A stretch of 51,939 nucleotides of DNA from Pedobacter sp. ASV28 (lineage in GTDB: Bacteria; Bacteroidota; Bacteroidia; Sphingobacteriales; Sphingobacteriaceae), in NCBI RefSeq assembly GCF_016428855.1, contig NZ_JAELTN010000041.1:1-51939 (forward strand). Reading direction: 5' to 3'. The notes below the pieces were generated by a model. That model was not told the origin of the DNA. It worked only from the letters and a program-made list of their open reading frames with translations, and did not search any database. This document shows positions 27,471-36,271 of the stretch, piece after piece (within the stretch, counting starts at the first letter, position 1; the number at the start of each line of letters is the position of its first letter). Made by a program: the position numbers and the translations under genes.

Positions 27471-27503
27471 AAACCCCTGTTTTTAAATCAAAAACAGGGG
27501 TTT
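27471..27503. terminator. Terminator after the regulator gene
   Basis: AAACCCCTGTTTTT and its perfect complement form a 14-bp stem (27471-27484 / 27490-27503) with a 5-nt loop; A and T runs at both ends allow two-way action. It separates the regulator transcript from susC. Confidence 0.85.
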
Positions 27504-27627
27504 AGACTATAACTGAGATAGCACCCTCAAACCATTTGATGTAGTAATGTGCAAGTAAATTTAGTTGTTCATACCAAACAAAAGTTCAAAATTCGTGTAG
27601 ACAAATAATCAAATATTAAACAACGGT

Positions 27628-30600
27628 ATGAAAAAAATCTTTACAGAACTCTCTGTTTTAGCCTGCTTTTGTTTGCTTTTATTATCAGACGCAGCTTTTG
27701 CCCAAAACGTTACAGTTAAGGGTGTAATTAAAGACGATCAGAATATTCCGATCCCGTCTGTAAGCGTAATCATAAAAGGAACGAGTAATGGTGTACAAAC
27801 AGATGCTGGTGGAAATTATTCCATCAGCGCCCCCGCAAACGGCACATTGGTATTTAGCTATATTGGCTTTGCCAATCAAGAAATCCCTGTGAACAACAGG
27901 ACAACCATTAACGTAACCTTATTGCCTTCAGCTAATGATTTACAGCAAGTAGTAGTAGTGGGTTACGGTACGCAGAAGAAAATAGATGTGACAGGGTCTA
28001 TTTCTAGTGTTAAAGGAGAAGAAATAGAAAAACTAGCAGTTACCAATCCAATTGCCGCTTTACAAGGAAAGGTACCTGGTATGACGGTAGTTAATTCTGG
28101 TGCGCCAGGATCAAGCCCCGTTGTACGTTTACGTGGCATTTCAAGTACTAAATTCGCAGATCCGCTGTATGTAGTTGACGGGTTATTACAAGATAATATT
28201 GACTTCTTAAATCCTGGTGACATAGAAAGCATCGATTTATTACGTGATGCTTCTTCAACCGCTATTTATGGTTTAAGGGGTGCAAATGGCGTAATTGCGA
28301 TAACCACCAAAAGAGCTGCAAGAGGAAAAACAAGTGTAAACTTCCAAAGTACAGTCGGCATACAACACGTTACGAATAGGATAGACGTTACCAATGCCGA
28401 AGGATTTAAGAAATTATATTCGGCACAATTGGCAAATACAGGGTCAGCTCCCTTTGATTATACGAATTTTACCGCAAATACAGATTGGCAAGACCAAGTG
28501 CTTCGCAATGCCGTAATCAATACCAATTCGTTAACAGTATCTAACAATAGCGAAAAAACAAGCACCTTATTCAGCCTAGGCTACAACAATCAAGATGGTG
28601 TTGTAAAATACAACAATTATAAAAAATTCATTGCCCGTTTAAATGAAGAAATCAGAATAACTGATAACATAAAAATTGGAGGAGATATTACAGGTTTCCA
28701 TTGGAGAAACGAGCCTACATCGGTAACCCTAAACAGGGCTATATGGGCAGCACCAATTGCGCCAATACAAGCCAATGAAAACACCTATTACATGATGCCT
28801 TCCTTCCAAACGCAGGTACTTAATCCAGTAGCAGAACTAGATCGTGGTAGAAATACGTCTATAAACAGAGGCTACAGGATTAATGGCAGTGTATATGCAG
28901 AAGTTAAATTTTTGAAGGATTTTACCTGGAAATCTACATTTTACACCGACTTAGGCTTCAACAATGCTAGAGGCTATACTCCCCTTCCTTTTAATTTTAT
29001 ACGTTTAGGAGAAGGCACTATTGCTACGGAAACAGTGTATGACAATTCTGCTAGAACTGCCATCAGCCAAAACACTTTCGAAAGCAGAAAGTACCAACAA
29101 GACCATACCTTAAGCTATAACAAGGAACTTAACGGTGGACACAGGATTAATGTGATAGCTGGTTTTACGACCGTGTTTTCATCTAGTACTACACTAAGCG
29201 GATCTCGTAGAGACACTACGCTGAATGTACCGTTCGATCCAAAATTCTGGTATCTATCAGACAATATAATCAATCCAAACAACCCAACTTTTAACAATGG
29301 TGCCGGTTATGAAGAATCTAATGCTGGTGGCTTTGTTAGAGTGAGCTACGCCTATAACAACAAGTACTTATTAAATGCAACCATACGAAGAGACGGAAGT
29401 TCTAGATTTGCTCCACAAAACAGATGGGGAACTTTTGGTAGCGTTGGATTGGGTTGGATAGCCAGTGAAGAAGATTTCTTTAAAAACAATATTAAAGGAA
29501 TTGACTTCTTAAAATTGCGTGCGGCATGGGGCAGATTGGGTAATTCGAATGGTGTAGATGCAAACCTTTATCAACAAAGATTAACTACAGGTGAGGTAGC
29601 GGTTTTCGGGAACAACGTATACCCCGCAATAAGGAATGCGTATTTCCCAGATCCAAATTTACGCTACGAAATTGTACAGGGTGTTGATGTTGGTCTAGAA
29701 CTAAAGACCTTAAAAAACAGGCTAAGCGTAGAAGCGACCTATTACAACAAAACTACTGACGGTATCTTGAGCGAACTGGTGCAACCAGGTACAGACCTTA
29801 CCTATTTCACCAACCTAGGCAAGATTACCAATAAAGGTATTGAGCTTAGTCTAGCTTGGAATGATATTATTGGAAGTGATTTCAAATATAACGTTTCTGG
29901 TAATTTCAGCTACAATAAAAACATCGTCAACTCAATTGGCAACACCACAAACTTTCAAATTATTAGGGGAGGAACCAATCTTACAGAAACAGGACGATCT
30001 ATTGGTTACTTTTATGGTTATAGACAGATTGGCATTTATCAAAGTTCTGCTGACATTGCTAGAATGCCAGGTTTTACCGACTCTGCTCCTGGAGACATTG
30101 CTTACGAAGATGTTAACGGCGATGGCGTAATTACCGCTGCCGACAGGACTTATTTGGGTACTCCTTTTCCCCCATATAGTTACGGATTAAATGTATCTAT
30201 GGGCTATAAAGGTTTCGACGTAAGCATAGAAGGTCAAGGAGTTGCAGGGAATAAGATCTATACGCAACGTCGTACAGGGAACTTTGCAGCCCTAAACTAT
30301 GAAACCAACAGACTAAACGCCTGGACAGGCCCAGGCACCAGCAATGTGGAACCGATCATCAACAGAAACCGTGCTAATAATTTTTTATTTAGTTCTTATT
30401 TCTTAGAGCCAGGAGATTATTTTCGTCTACGCAATGTACAGGTAGGCTACACTTTTGCCAACATCAAGGCAATAGGTCTACAAAAGCTACGTGTTTTCAT
30501 CAGTGGTCAAAATATTAAGACATGGACAAAAGCAACAGGTTATACACCTGAAGCTCAAATAGGAAACATTCTTCAAGGCGGTGCCGATAATGGTGTTTAT

Positions 30601-30645
30601 CCAGTTCCAGCTATTTATTCTTTTGGATTAAATATAACCTTTTAA
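27628..30645 (+). CDS. susC: SusC/RagA-family TonB-linked outer-membrane transporter
   Basis: 1005 residues: signal peptide (to AAFAQ, about 26), carboxypeptidase-like domain (about 28-105), the SusC signature VVVVGYGTQKKIDVTGSISS (about 110-130), plug with VRLRGISSTKFADPLYVVDG, and a barrel with DISSTAIYG-like RDASSTAIYGLRGANGVI, ending YSFGLNITF. It should import oligosaccharides with the SusD partner as lid, powered by TonB. It is 23 bp from susD. The symbol marks the family; the substrate (probably beta-1,2-glucan) is inferred from the enzymes downstream. Confidence 0.95.
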   Translation: MKKIFTELSVLACFCLLLLSDAAFAQNVTVKGVIKDDQNIPIPSVSVIIKGTSNGVQTDAGGNYSISAPANGTLVFSYIGFANQEIPVNNRTTINVTLLPSANDLQQVVVVGYGTQKKIDVTGSISSVKGEEIEKLAVTNPIAALQGKVPGMTVVNSGAPGSSPVVRLRGISSTKFADPLYVVDGLLQDNIDFLNPGDIESIDLLRDASSTAIYGLRGANGVIAITTKRAARGKTSVNFQSTVGIQHVTNRIDVTNAEGFKKLYSAQLANTGSAPFDYTNFTANTDWQDQVLRNAVINTNSLTVSNNSEKTSTLFSLGYNNQDGVVKYNNYKKFIARLNEEIRITDNIKIGGDITGFHWRNEPTSVTLNRAIWAAPIAPIQANENTYYMMPSFQTQVLNPVAELDRGRNTSINRGYRINGSVYAEVKFLKDFTWKSTFYTDLGFNNARGYTPLPFNFIRLGEGTIATETVYDNSARTAISQNTFESRKYQQDHTLSYNKELNGGHRINVIAGFTTVFSSSTTLSGSRRDTTLNVPFDPKFWYLSDNIINPNNPTFNNGAGYEESNAGGFVRVSYAYNNKYLLNATIRRDGSSRFAPQNRWGTFGSVGLGWIASEEDFFKNNIKGIDFLKLRAAWGRLGNSNGVDANLYQQRLTTGEVAVFGNNVYPAIRNAYFPDPNLRYEIVQGVDVGLELKTLKNRLSVEATYYNKTTDGILSELVQPGTDLTYFTNLGKITNKGIELSLAWNDIIGSDFKYNVSGNFSYNKNIVNSIGNTTNFQIIRGGTNLTETGRSIGYFYGYRQIGIYQSSADIARMPGFTDSAPGDIAYEDVNGDGVITAADRTYLGTPFPPYSYGLNVSMGYKGFDVSIEGQGVAGNKIYTQRRTGNFAALNYETNRLNAWTGPGTSNVEPIINRNRANNFLFSSYFLEPGDYFRLRNVQVGYTFANIKAIGLQKLRVFISGQNIKTWTKATGYTPEAQIGNILQGGADNGVYPVPAIYSFGLNITF

Positions 30646-30668
30646 CCATCGTAATTAATTTTTGAAAA

Positions 30669-32219
30669 ATGAAAACATTATATAAAACAACAAAGAATAT
30701 TGGTATAGCGTGCTTGGCAATAGCACTTATAGCATCAGTATCTAGCTGTAAAAAATTTTTGGACACACAGACACAAGGGCAGTATACCGATAAAGACTAT
30801 CCATACCCTGGAGGCTCTGGTCCTTATGATCAATATATATTTGCAGCATATAAAAGCCTAAGGGCATATGGTGTACACGCATTTGGCTTTATACTTTCTA
30901 CAGCCGTAAGAAGTGACGATTCCGATATTGGGAGCGTAGCTGGTGACGGTGGGGCAAATGTACAAACCTTTGAAACCTTCCCGCTTTCACCCGCTAATAG
31001 CATTATAAATGGCATGTGGGTAGAATATTATGGGTTGATAGATAAATGTAATATAACCTTAGATCAGATCGCAAACAATAAAGATATTATTGCTACCGAT
31101 GCAAATAAGATTCAATCTCAAGCAGAAGCTAGATTTTTAAGGGCCTATGCTTACTTTAACATGGTCAGGTTATTCGGTAGAATTCCACTAATTGAAAAAC
31201 CGCAGGTCGTTGGTCAAACCAGTGCGGCACAAAGTACACCTGCCCAAATCTATGCCTTAATAGAAAGCGATTTACAGTTTGCCGCATTAAACTTACCACC
31301 ATCTTGGGACCCAAGATTTGTTGGACGTGCAACAAGTGGTGCTGCAAATGGTTTATTGGCCAAGGTCTATTTAACCCAAAAAAAATGGGGTGCCGCTATG
31401 GCCTCTGCCAATTTAGTGATGACTAGCGGTCAATATAATTTATCGACCCCTTATAACGAAATTTTTAAGGAAGAAGGCGAAAATAGCAAAGAAAGTGTTT
31501 TTGAAGTACAGGCAACTGCGTCAGCCGCAATACCAACCGCAAATGGCGTACAGTACGCAGCTAACCAAGGTGTAAGGGCTGCTGGAGACTGGAACCTTGG
31601 AGATGGCTTCAATGTACCAAACATCACCTTAGACCAAGCGTACGAACCTAATGACCCACGTAAAGCAAGAACCTTCTTATATAGAAGTACTGCCAATACT
31701 ACTTATACAACCGTATATGGCGATGCGACTGCTACCACCTGGCAAAACCCAATTTATAACCATAAAGTTTATACTAATCCTGCAAGGAGAGCATCCATAG
31801 GCAATAGATTTGGTTGGTGGATGAATATCAGAATATTACGTTATGCAGATGTGGTATTAATGTACGCCGAAGCTGCAAATGAAGTAGGTGGAACCGCTAA
31901 CTTTACCGCAGCAAAAGATGCACTAAATAGCGTACGCTTTAGAGCTAGGGCTGGAAATAGCAGCATTTTACCAGATGTACCTTTCATAGACCAAAACCAA
32001 CTTAGAGAAGCCATCCGCCACGAAAGAAGAATAGAATTAGCCATGGAACACGAACGCTTCTTTGATATCGTAAGGTGGGGAATTGCAGGAACGGCCATGG
32101 CTGCTGCGAACAGACCTAACTTCGCTGAGTTTCGCGATGTGTTGCTACCCATCCCTCAAACTCAGATAGATTTAAGTAAAGAGCCTAACAAATTAACTCC
32201 AAACCCTGGTTATAATTAA
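30669..32219 (+). CDS. susD: SusD/RagB-family glycan-binding lipoprotein
   Basis: 516 residues with signal peptide and lipobox VSSC (Cys27). Family marks: RFLRAYAYFNMVRLFGRIPL (TPR region, N-terminal third), ANGLLAKVYLTQKKWGAAM, the RYADVVLMYAEAANE helix and the C-terminal IRHERRIELAMEHERFFDIV with final PNPGYN. It caps SusC at the cell surface and binds the glycan. It lies 1 bp from the LamG lipoprotein gene. Confidence 0.95.
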   Translation: MKTLYKTTKNIGIACLAIALIASVSSCKKFLDTQTQGQYTDKDYPYPGGSGPYDQYIFAAYKSLRAYGVHAFGFILSTAVRSDDSDIGSVAGDGGANVQTFETFPLSPANSIINGMWVEYYGLIDKCNITLDQIANNKDIIATDANKIQSQAEARFLRAYAYFNMVRLFGRIPLIEKPQVVGQTSAAQSTPAQIYALIESDLQFAALNLPPSWDPRFVGRATSGAANGLLAKVYLTQKKWGAAMASANLVMTSGQYNLSTPYNEIFKEEGENSKESVFEVQATASAAIPTANGVQYAANQGVRAAGDWNLGDGFNVPNITLDQAYEPNDPRKARTFLYRSTANTTYTTVYGDATATTWQNPIYNHKVYTNPARRASIGNRFGWWMNIRILRYADVVLMYAEAANEVGGTANFTAAKDALNSVRFRARAGNSSILPDVPFIDQNQLREAIRHERRIELAMEHERFFDIVRWGIAGTAMAAANRPNFAEFRDVLLPIPQTQIDLSKEPNKLTPNPGYN

Positions 32220-32220
32220 T

Positions 32221-33114
32221 ATGAATATGAAATTTTCACATATATATACTAAAGGTTGTTTGCTAGGATTATTTCTGGCAGGCTTAACTTTTTCATCATG
32301 TAAAAAAGATGGAAACCCAAATAATCTTCCTAGTGTTAGTCCCTCAGCCTACGAAGGAAAAATTGATGGTTTTGCTAGCACCGATGAAGTGTTTTCCGAT
32401 AACCTTGTTGCATACTTCAGCTTCGATGATACTTACAATGAAAAGTTTTCGAATGCCTCTCCTACCTTAAAGACTGGAGATAGCTTTGTTAGCGGTTTTA
32501 AAGGTAAGGCATTGAGCTTAAATGCTGGCTATTTATATTATGCCACACAATTTGCTGCATTTAAAACAGACGCCTTTAAAAGCTTTACCATAAGTCAATG
32601 GATCAAAATCTCAAATAATGGATCCAAACGTACCATGCTACTTACATTGGCACGCCCTGGCAATCTGCAAGGCAATTTGAATATAAATTTGAATACAAAT
32701 TCTAGGCCCGCAACCAACTTAGATTTTATTGGCATACAACCTGTTTTTGCAACAGTTGGAGGTGGAACACAAGATAATTTAAATGCCAACAGCTCCCCTA
32801 AAATTGGTCCTGATAATTGGGTTCACTTAGTAATAGCCTACAATGGTTCAACGGGAAGATTTAACATTGTCGCAAACGGCGTAAATATCGGCAGTTATTC
32901 TGATAGAGGTGTAGGTAACAGTCTTTTCAAGTCTTATGAACCTAGTGAGTTAATTTTTGGTGCCAACTACAATTTAATTCCGGGAAAAGCCATTAATGCC
33001 GACGCTTCTTATGCCGCTATGACAGGTACAATTGATGAGGTAAGAATATATAATAGATTTATGCCAGACGCCATTGCAAAAGCATTATATCAACTAGGCT
33101 TAGCCAACAAATAA
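32221..33114 (+). CDS. LamG-domain surface lipoprotein
   Basis: 297 residues, lipobox SSC (Cys27) followed by KK, suggesting a surface-exposed lipoprotein. From about residue 60 a concanavalin-A/LamG fold is visible: LVAYFSFDDTYNEK, SFTISQWIKI, NWVHLVIAYNGSTGRFNI and GTIDEVRIYNRFMPDAIAKA. At the third position after susCD it is where SusE/SusF-type surface glycan-binding proteins sit. No catalytic residues are evident, so binding is likelier than hydrolysis. The ATG at 32227 is a second possible start. A 12-bp hairpin follows the stop. Confidence 0.82.
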   Translation: MNMKFSHIYTKGCLLGLFLAGLTFSSCKKDGNPNNLPSVSPSAYEGKIDGFASTDEVFSDNLVAYFSFDDTYNEKFSNASPTLKTGDSFVSGFKGKALSLNAGYLYYATQFAAFKTDAFKSFTISQWIKISNNGSKRTMLLTLARPGNLQGNLNINLNTNSRPATNLDFIGIQPVFATVGGGTQDNLNANSSPKIGPDNWVHLVIAYNGSTGRFNIVANGVNIGSYSDRGVGNSLFKSYEPSELIFGANYNLIPGKAINADASYAAMTGTIDEVRIYNRFMPDAIAKALYQLGLANK

Positions 33115-33121
33115 CATTTTA

Positions 33122-33151
33122 AGCATAGTGCCAAATAACTGGCACTATGCT
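33122..33151 (+). terminator. Intra-locus hairpin after susC-susD-LamG
   Basis: AGCATAGTGCCA and TGGCACTATGCT form a perfect 12-bp stem with a 6-nt loop, 8 nt after the LamG stop and 24 nt before the glucanase start. With only ACTTT behind it, it may partly end transcription or protect the 3' end, giving more transporter than enzyme mRNA. Confidence 0.65.
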
Positions 33152-33174
33152 ACTTTAAATAATATCGAATATAA

Positions 33175-34863
33175 GTGGTAAAATCAAGTCATGTCAATTA
33201 TCTGAAGAATAACAAATTAGTCAATTTTTTACTGGCTATACTTTTGATTATTTTTTCTTCTAGCTGTAAAAAAAGCAACACTGAAAAGACCGTTAATACT
33301 GACACTTCCCTTTCCTTTTGGGTGAACGGAAGTAATAATGGGACATTAAAATATACAAACCTTAACCTTAAACCTGTCATAAAATTCAGTTTTACAGAAG
33401 CCATCAATACCGCAACAGTGACCAATGGGATTTTATTAACGGATGAGGTAGGCGCAGTCATTCCATATGTTACAGTTTATCAAGATGGCAATAAAACCAT
33501 AAGCATTACTCCCCAAAACAACTTAAAATCATTTAGTGGCTATACACTAGCCGTAAATGATCTTTTAAAATCAGCTGGTGGCGGCCGATTGATCAACCCT
33601 GTGAACATTGCGTTAATAGCTGGTTTAGACGATACAGATAAGTTTCCCCGTATCTCCGACGATGAGCTGTTAACCCTTGTACAAAAACAAACTTTTAAAT
33701 ATTTCTGGGATTTTGCCCATCCTACAAGTGGCATGGCCAGAGAAAGAAATACTTCGGGCAATACCGTAACAGCTGGTGGTTCAGGTTTTGGCGTAATGGC
33801 ATTGGTTACGGGCATTAGCCGTAATTTTATTAGTAGAACCGATGGCCTAGCCAGAATGCAGCAAATAGTTGGTTTCCTGAAAACCGCTGATCGCTTCCAT
33901 GGGGCTTTTCCACACTGGATAGATGGCAATACGGGAAAAGTTATTGCCTTTAGTACCAAAGATAATGGCGGTGATTTGGTAGAAACCTCTCTACTCATGG
34001 CAGGACTGCTCACTGCACGTCAGTATTTTGATGGAGCAAATGCCACAGAAACGACCTTAAGAAACGATATCACCAATTTGTACAACGAAGTAGATTGGAA
34101 TTGGTACAGAAACGGTACCAATAGCCTTTATTGGCATTGGAGCCCCAACTATGGTTGGGACATGAACCTTAAAATACAAGGATGGAACGAGTGTTTAATT
34201 ACATATGTTTTGGCCGCCTCTTCGCCAACCCATCCTATTTCCAAGACCGTTTACGATCAAGGTTGGGCCAGAGATGGGGCCATGAAAAATGGCAATAGCT
34301 ATTACGGGGTACAACTACCTCTGGGTAATGCCAATGGAGGCCCATTATTTCTATCTCAATATTCCTTTTTGGGCATTAACCCTAATGGTTTGACTGATGT
34401 TTATGCCAATTATGAGACCCAAAACAAAGCGCACACCATGATCAATTATAACTACTGCGTGGCAAACCCGGCAAAGAACATTGGTTATAGTGCCGAGTGC
34501 TGGGGCCTAACTGCAAGCGATATTCCTGGAGGCTATACGGCAAGTTCGCCCACCAACGACAGAGGGGTTATAGCACCTACTGCAGCTTTATCCTCCTTTC
34601 CTTATACACCTAGCCAGTCTATGGCCGCACTTAAGTTCTTCTATTATAAACTGGGTGATAAAATTTGGAAAGAATATGGATTTATAGATGCCTTTAATCT
34701 TAATGAACCTTGGTTTGCCAGTTCTTTTTTAGCTATTGACCAAGGTCCAATCATTATCATGATCGAAAATTATAGAACACAATTATTATGGAACCTGTTC
34801 ATGAGTGCTCCAGAAATTAAAACAGGAATGAAAGGCCTAGGCTTTTCAAGCCCTAAATTATAA
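33175..34863 (+). CDS. PF10091/GH144-type glucanase lipoprotein with Ig-like domain
   Basis: 562 residues. Lipobox SSSC (Cys31), an SbsA-type Ig-like domain (about 45-140; VIKFSFTEAINTATV, ISITPQNNLKSFSGY), then the catalytic (alpha/alpha)-barrel domain (about 155-562) starting DELLTLVQKQTFKYFWDFAH, with DRFHGAFPHWIDG, LVETSLLMAGL, WHWSPNYGWDMN, ECLITYVLAAASP-like ECLITYVLAASSP and IDQGPIIIMIENYRT. PF10091 holds GH144 endo-beta-1,2-glucanases (Chitinophaga SGL) and the middle domain of cyclic beta-1,2-glucan synthases. The start is GTG; no ATG precedes the signal peptide. It is 12 bp from the next paralogue. Other beta-glucans cannot be excluded. Confidence 0.85.
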   Translation: MVKSSHVNYLKNNKLVNFLLAILLIIFSSSCKKSNTEKTVNTDTSLSFWVNGSNNGTLKYTNLNLKPVIKFSFTEAINTATVTNGILLTDEVGAVIPYVTVYQDGNKTISITPQNNLKSFSGYTLAVNDLLKSAGGGRLINPVNIALIAGLDDTDKFPRISDDELLTLVQKQTFKYFWDFAHPTSGMARERNTSGNTVTAGGSGFGVMALVTGISRNFISRTDGLARMQQIVGFLKTADRFHGAFPHWIDGNTGKVIAFSTKDNGGDLVETSLLMAGLLTARQYFDGANATETTLRNDITNLYNEVDWNWYRNGTNSLYWHWSPNYGWDMNLKIQGWNECLITYVLAASSPTHPISKTVYDQGWARDGAMKNGNSYYGVQLPLGNANGGPLFLSQYSFLGINPNGLTDVYANYETQNKAHTMINYNYCVANPAKNIGYSAECWGLTASDIPGGYTASSPTNDRGVIAPTAALSSFPYTPSQSMAALKFFYYKLGDKIWKEYGFIDAFNLNEPWFASSFLAIDQGPIIIMIENYRTQLLWNLFMSAPEIKTGMKGLGFSSPKL

Positions 34864-34875
34864 CACACCACACAT

Positions 34876-36207
34876 ATGAAACTGAATTATCTGATTGTTT
34901 TAATGGTTTTAATGGGAAGTTGCTCTGCTTCAAAAACCAATGATAAAGTACAAAAAAAACTAAGCGACGAAGAGCTGCTTACCCTTGTACAAAAACAGAC
35001 CTATAAGTATTTTTACGAAGGTGCCGAACCTATCTCTGGATTGTCTAGGGAACGTTACCATACCGATGGTACCTACCCACAGAATGATAAGGATGTGATA
35101 GCAACTGGTGCAAGCGGATTTGGCCTCATGGGAACCATAGTAGCCATAGAACGCAAATTCATCACAAGAGAACAGGGCTTTAACCACCTAAAAAAAGGGA
35201 TAGATTTTTTGGCTAAAGCAGACCGGTTTCATGGCGTTTGGCCCCATTGGATATTACCTTCTGGCAAAGCAAAGGCATTTGGTAAGAACGATGACGCTGG
35301 AGATTTGGTCGAAACCTCTTTTCTGGCGCAAGCCTTAATCTGTGTTCGCCAATATTATGCAAATGGCAATGCACAGGAAAAAGCCCTAGCCCAAAAAGTA
35401 GACGAACTGTGGAAGGGTATCGATTGGAATTTTTATAGGCAAAATAACCAAAATGTACTTTACTGGCACTGGTCGCCTAATTCGGGCTGGAAAATGAATT
35501 TTGCCATTACGGGCTATAACGAATGCCTAATTACTTATGTCATGGCCGCTGCATCACCAACACATGGTGTGCCTGCCGAAGTTTATCATCAGGGATGGGC
35601 CAAAAATGGCGCCATCAATACCAATATCTCTGTTTATGGCCATCCCATTAAACTTAAACATAATGTTAATGGAGAAAGTATTGGCCCCCTATTTTGGGCA
35701 CACTATTCTTACCTAGGCCTAAACCCAAAAGGGTTAAAAGACAAATATGCCGATTACTGGCAGGAAAATCGTAACCAAACCTTAATCAACTATGATTACT
35801 GCATTGCCAACCCTAAAGGCTACAAAGGTTATGGCAAAAACTCATGGGGACTGACGGCCAGTTATTCTGTAAAAGGTTACGCTGCCCATATGCCATTGGA
35901 AGACTTAGGGGTCATCAGCCCAACTGCAGCACTATCCTCCTATCCATACACGCCCAAAGAAAGCATGCAAATGATTAGGTATTTATATGAAAATAGGAAA
36001 GATAAGGTTTGGGGAGCGTTTGGGTTTTACGATGCCTATAGTGAAACAGCCAATTGGTATCCTAAAAGATATATTGGTATTGATCAAGGTCCTATTGTAG
36101 TTATGATTGAGAACGGAAGAACAGGCCTACTCTGGAATCTATTTATGAGTGCACCTGAAATAAAACTGGGCCTAAAAAAATTAGGTTTCCAAAGTCCACA
36201 GATCTAA
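34876..36207 (+). CDS. PF10091/GH144-type glucanase lipoprotein, single domain
   Basis: 443 residues, lipobox LMGSC (Cys16), catalytic domain from about residue 30: EELLTLVQKQTYKYFYEGAE, SGLSRERYH, ADRFHGVWPHWILPSG, LVETSFLAQALICVRQYY, YWHWSPNSGWKMN, ECLITYVMAAASPTHG and IDQGPIVVMIENGRTGLLWN. Clearly paralogous to the previous gene, but without the Ig-like domain. It may cut at a different place (surface versus periplasm) or on a different chain length. The assignment to the GH144 clan is strong; the beta-1,2 specificity is inferred from the family and the GH3 partner. Confidence 0.87.
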   Translation: MKLNYLIVLMVLMGSCSASKTNDKVQKKLSDEELLTLVQKQTYKYFYEGAEPISGLSRERYHTDGTYPQNDKDVIATGASGFGLMGTIVAIERKFITREQGFNHLKKGIDFLAKADRFHGVWPHWILPSGKAKAFGKNDDAGDLVETSFLAQALICVRQYYANGNAQEKALAQKVDELWKGIDWNFYRQNNQNVLYWHWSPNSGWKMNFAITGYNECLITYVMAAASPTHGVPAEVYHQGWAKNGAINTNISVYGHPIKLKHNVNGESIGPLFWAHYSYLGLNPKGLKDKYADYWQENRNQTLINYDYCIANPKGYKGYGKNSWGLTASYSVKGYAAHMPLEDLGVISPTAALSSYPYTPKESMQMIRYLYENRKDKVWGAFGFYDAYSETANWYPKRYIGIDQGPIVVMIENGRTGLLWNLFMSAPEIKLGLKKLGFQSPQI

Positions 36208-36271
36208 AGTACAGCACACAAGGACAATCAATACATGAATGAGCTAAGATAACACACAAATACATTACTCG

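Noticed and set aside
32221..33114. LamG protein as a glycosidase
   Set aside because: Only the lectin-like fold is seen, no catalytic acidic pair; position fits a surface binding protein.
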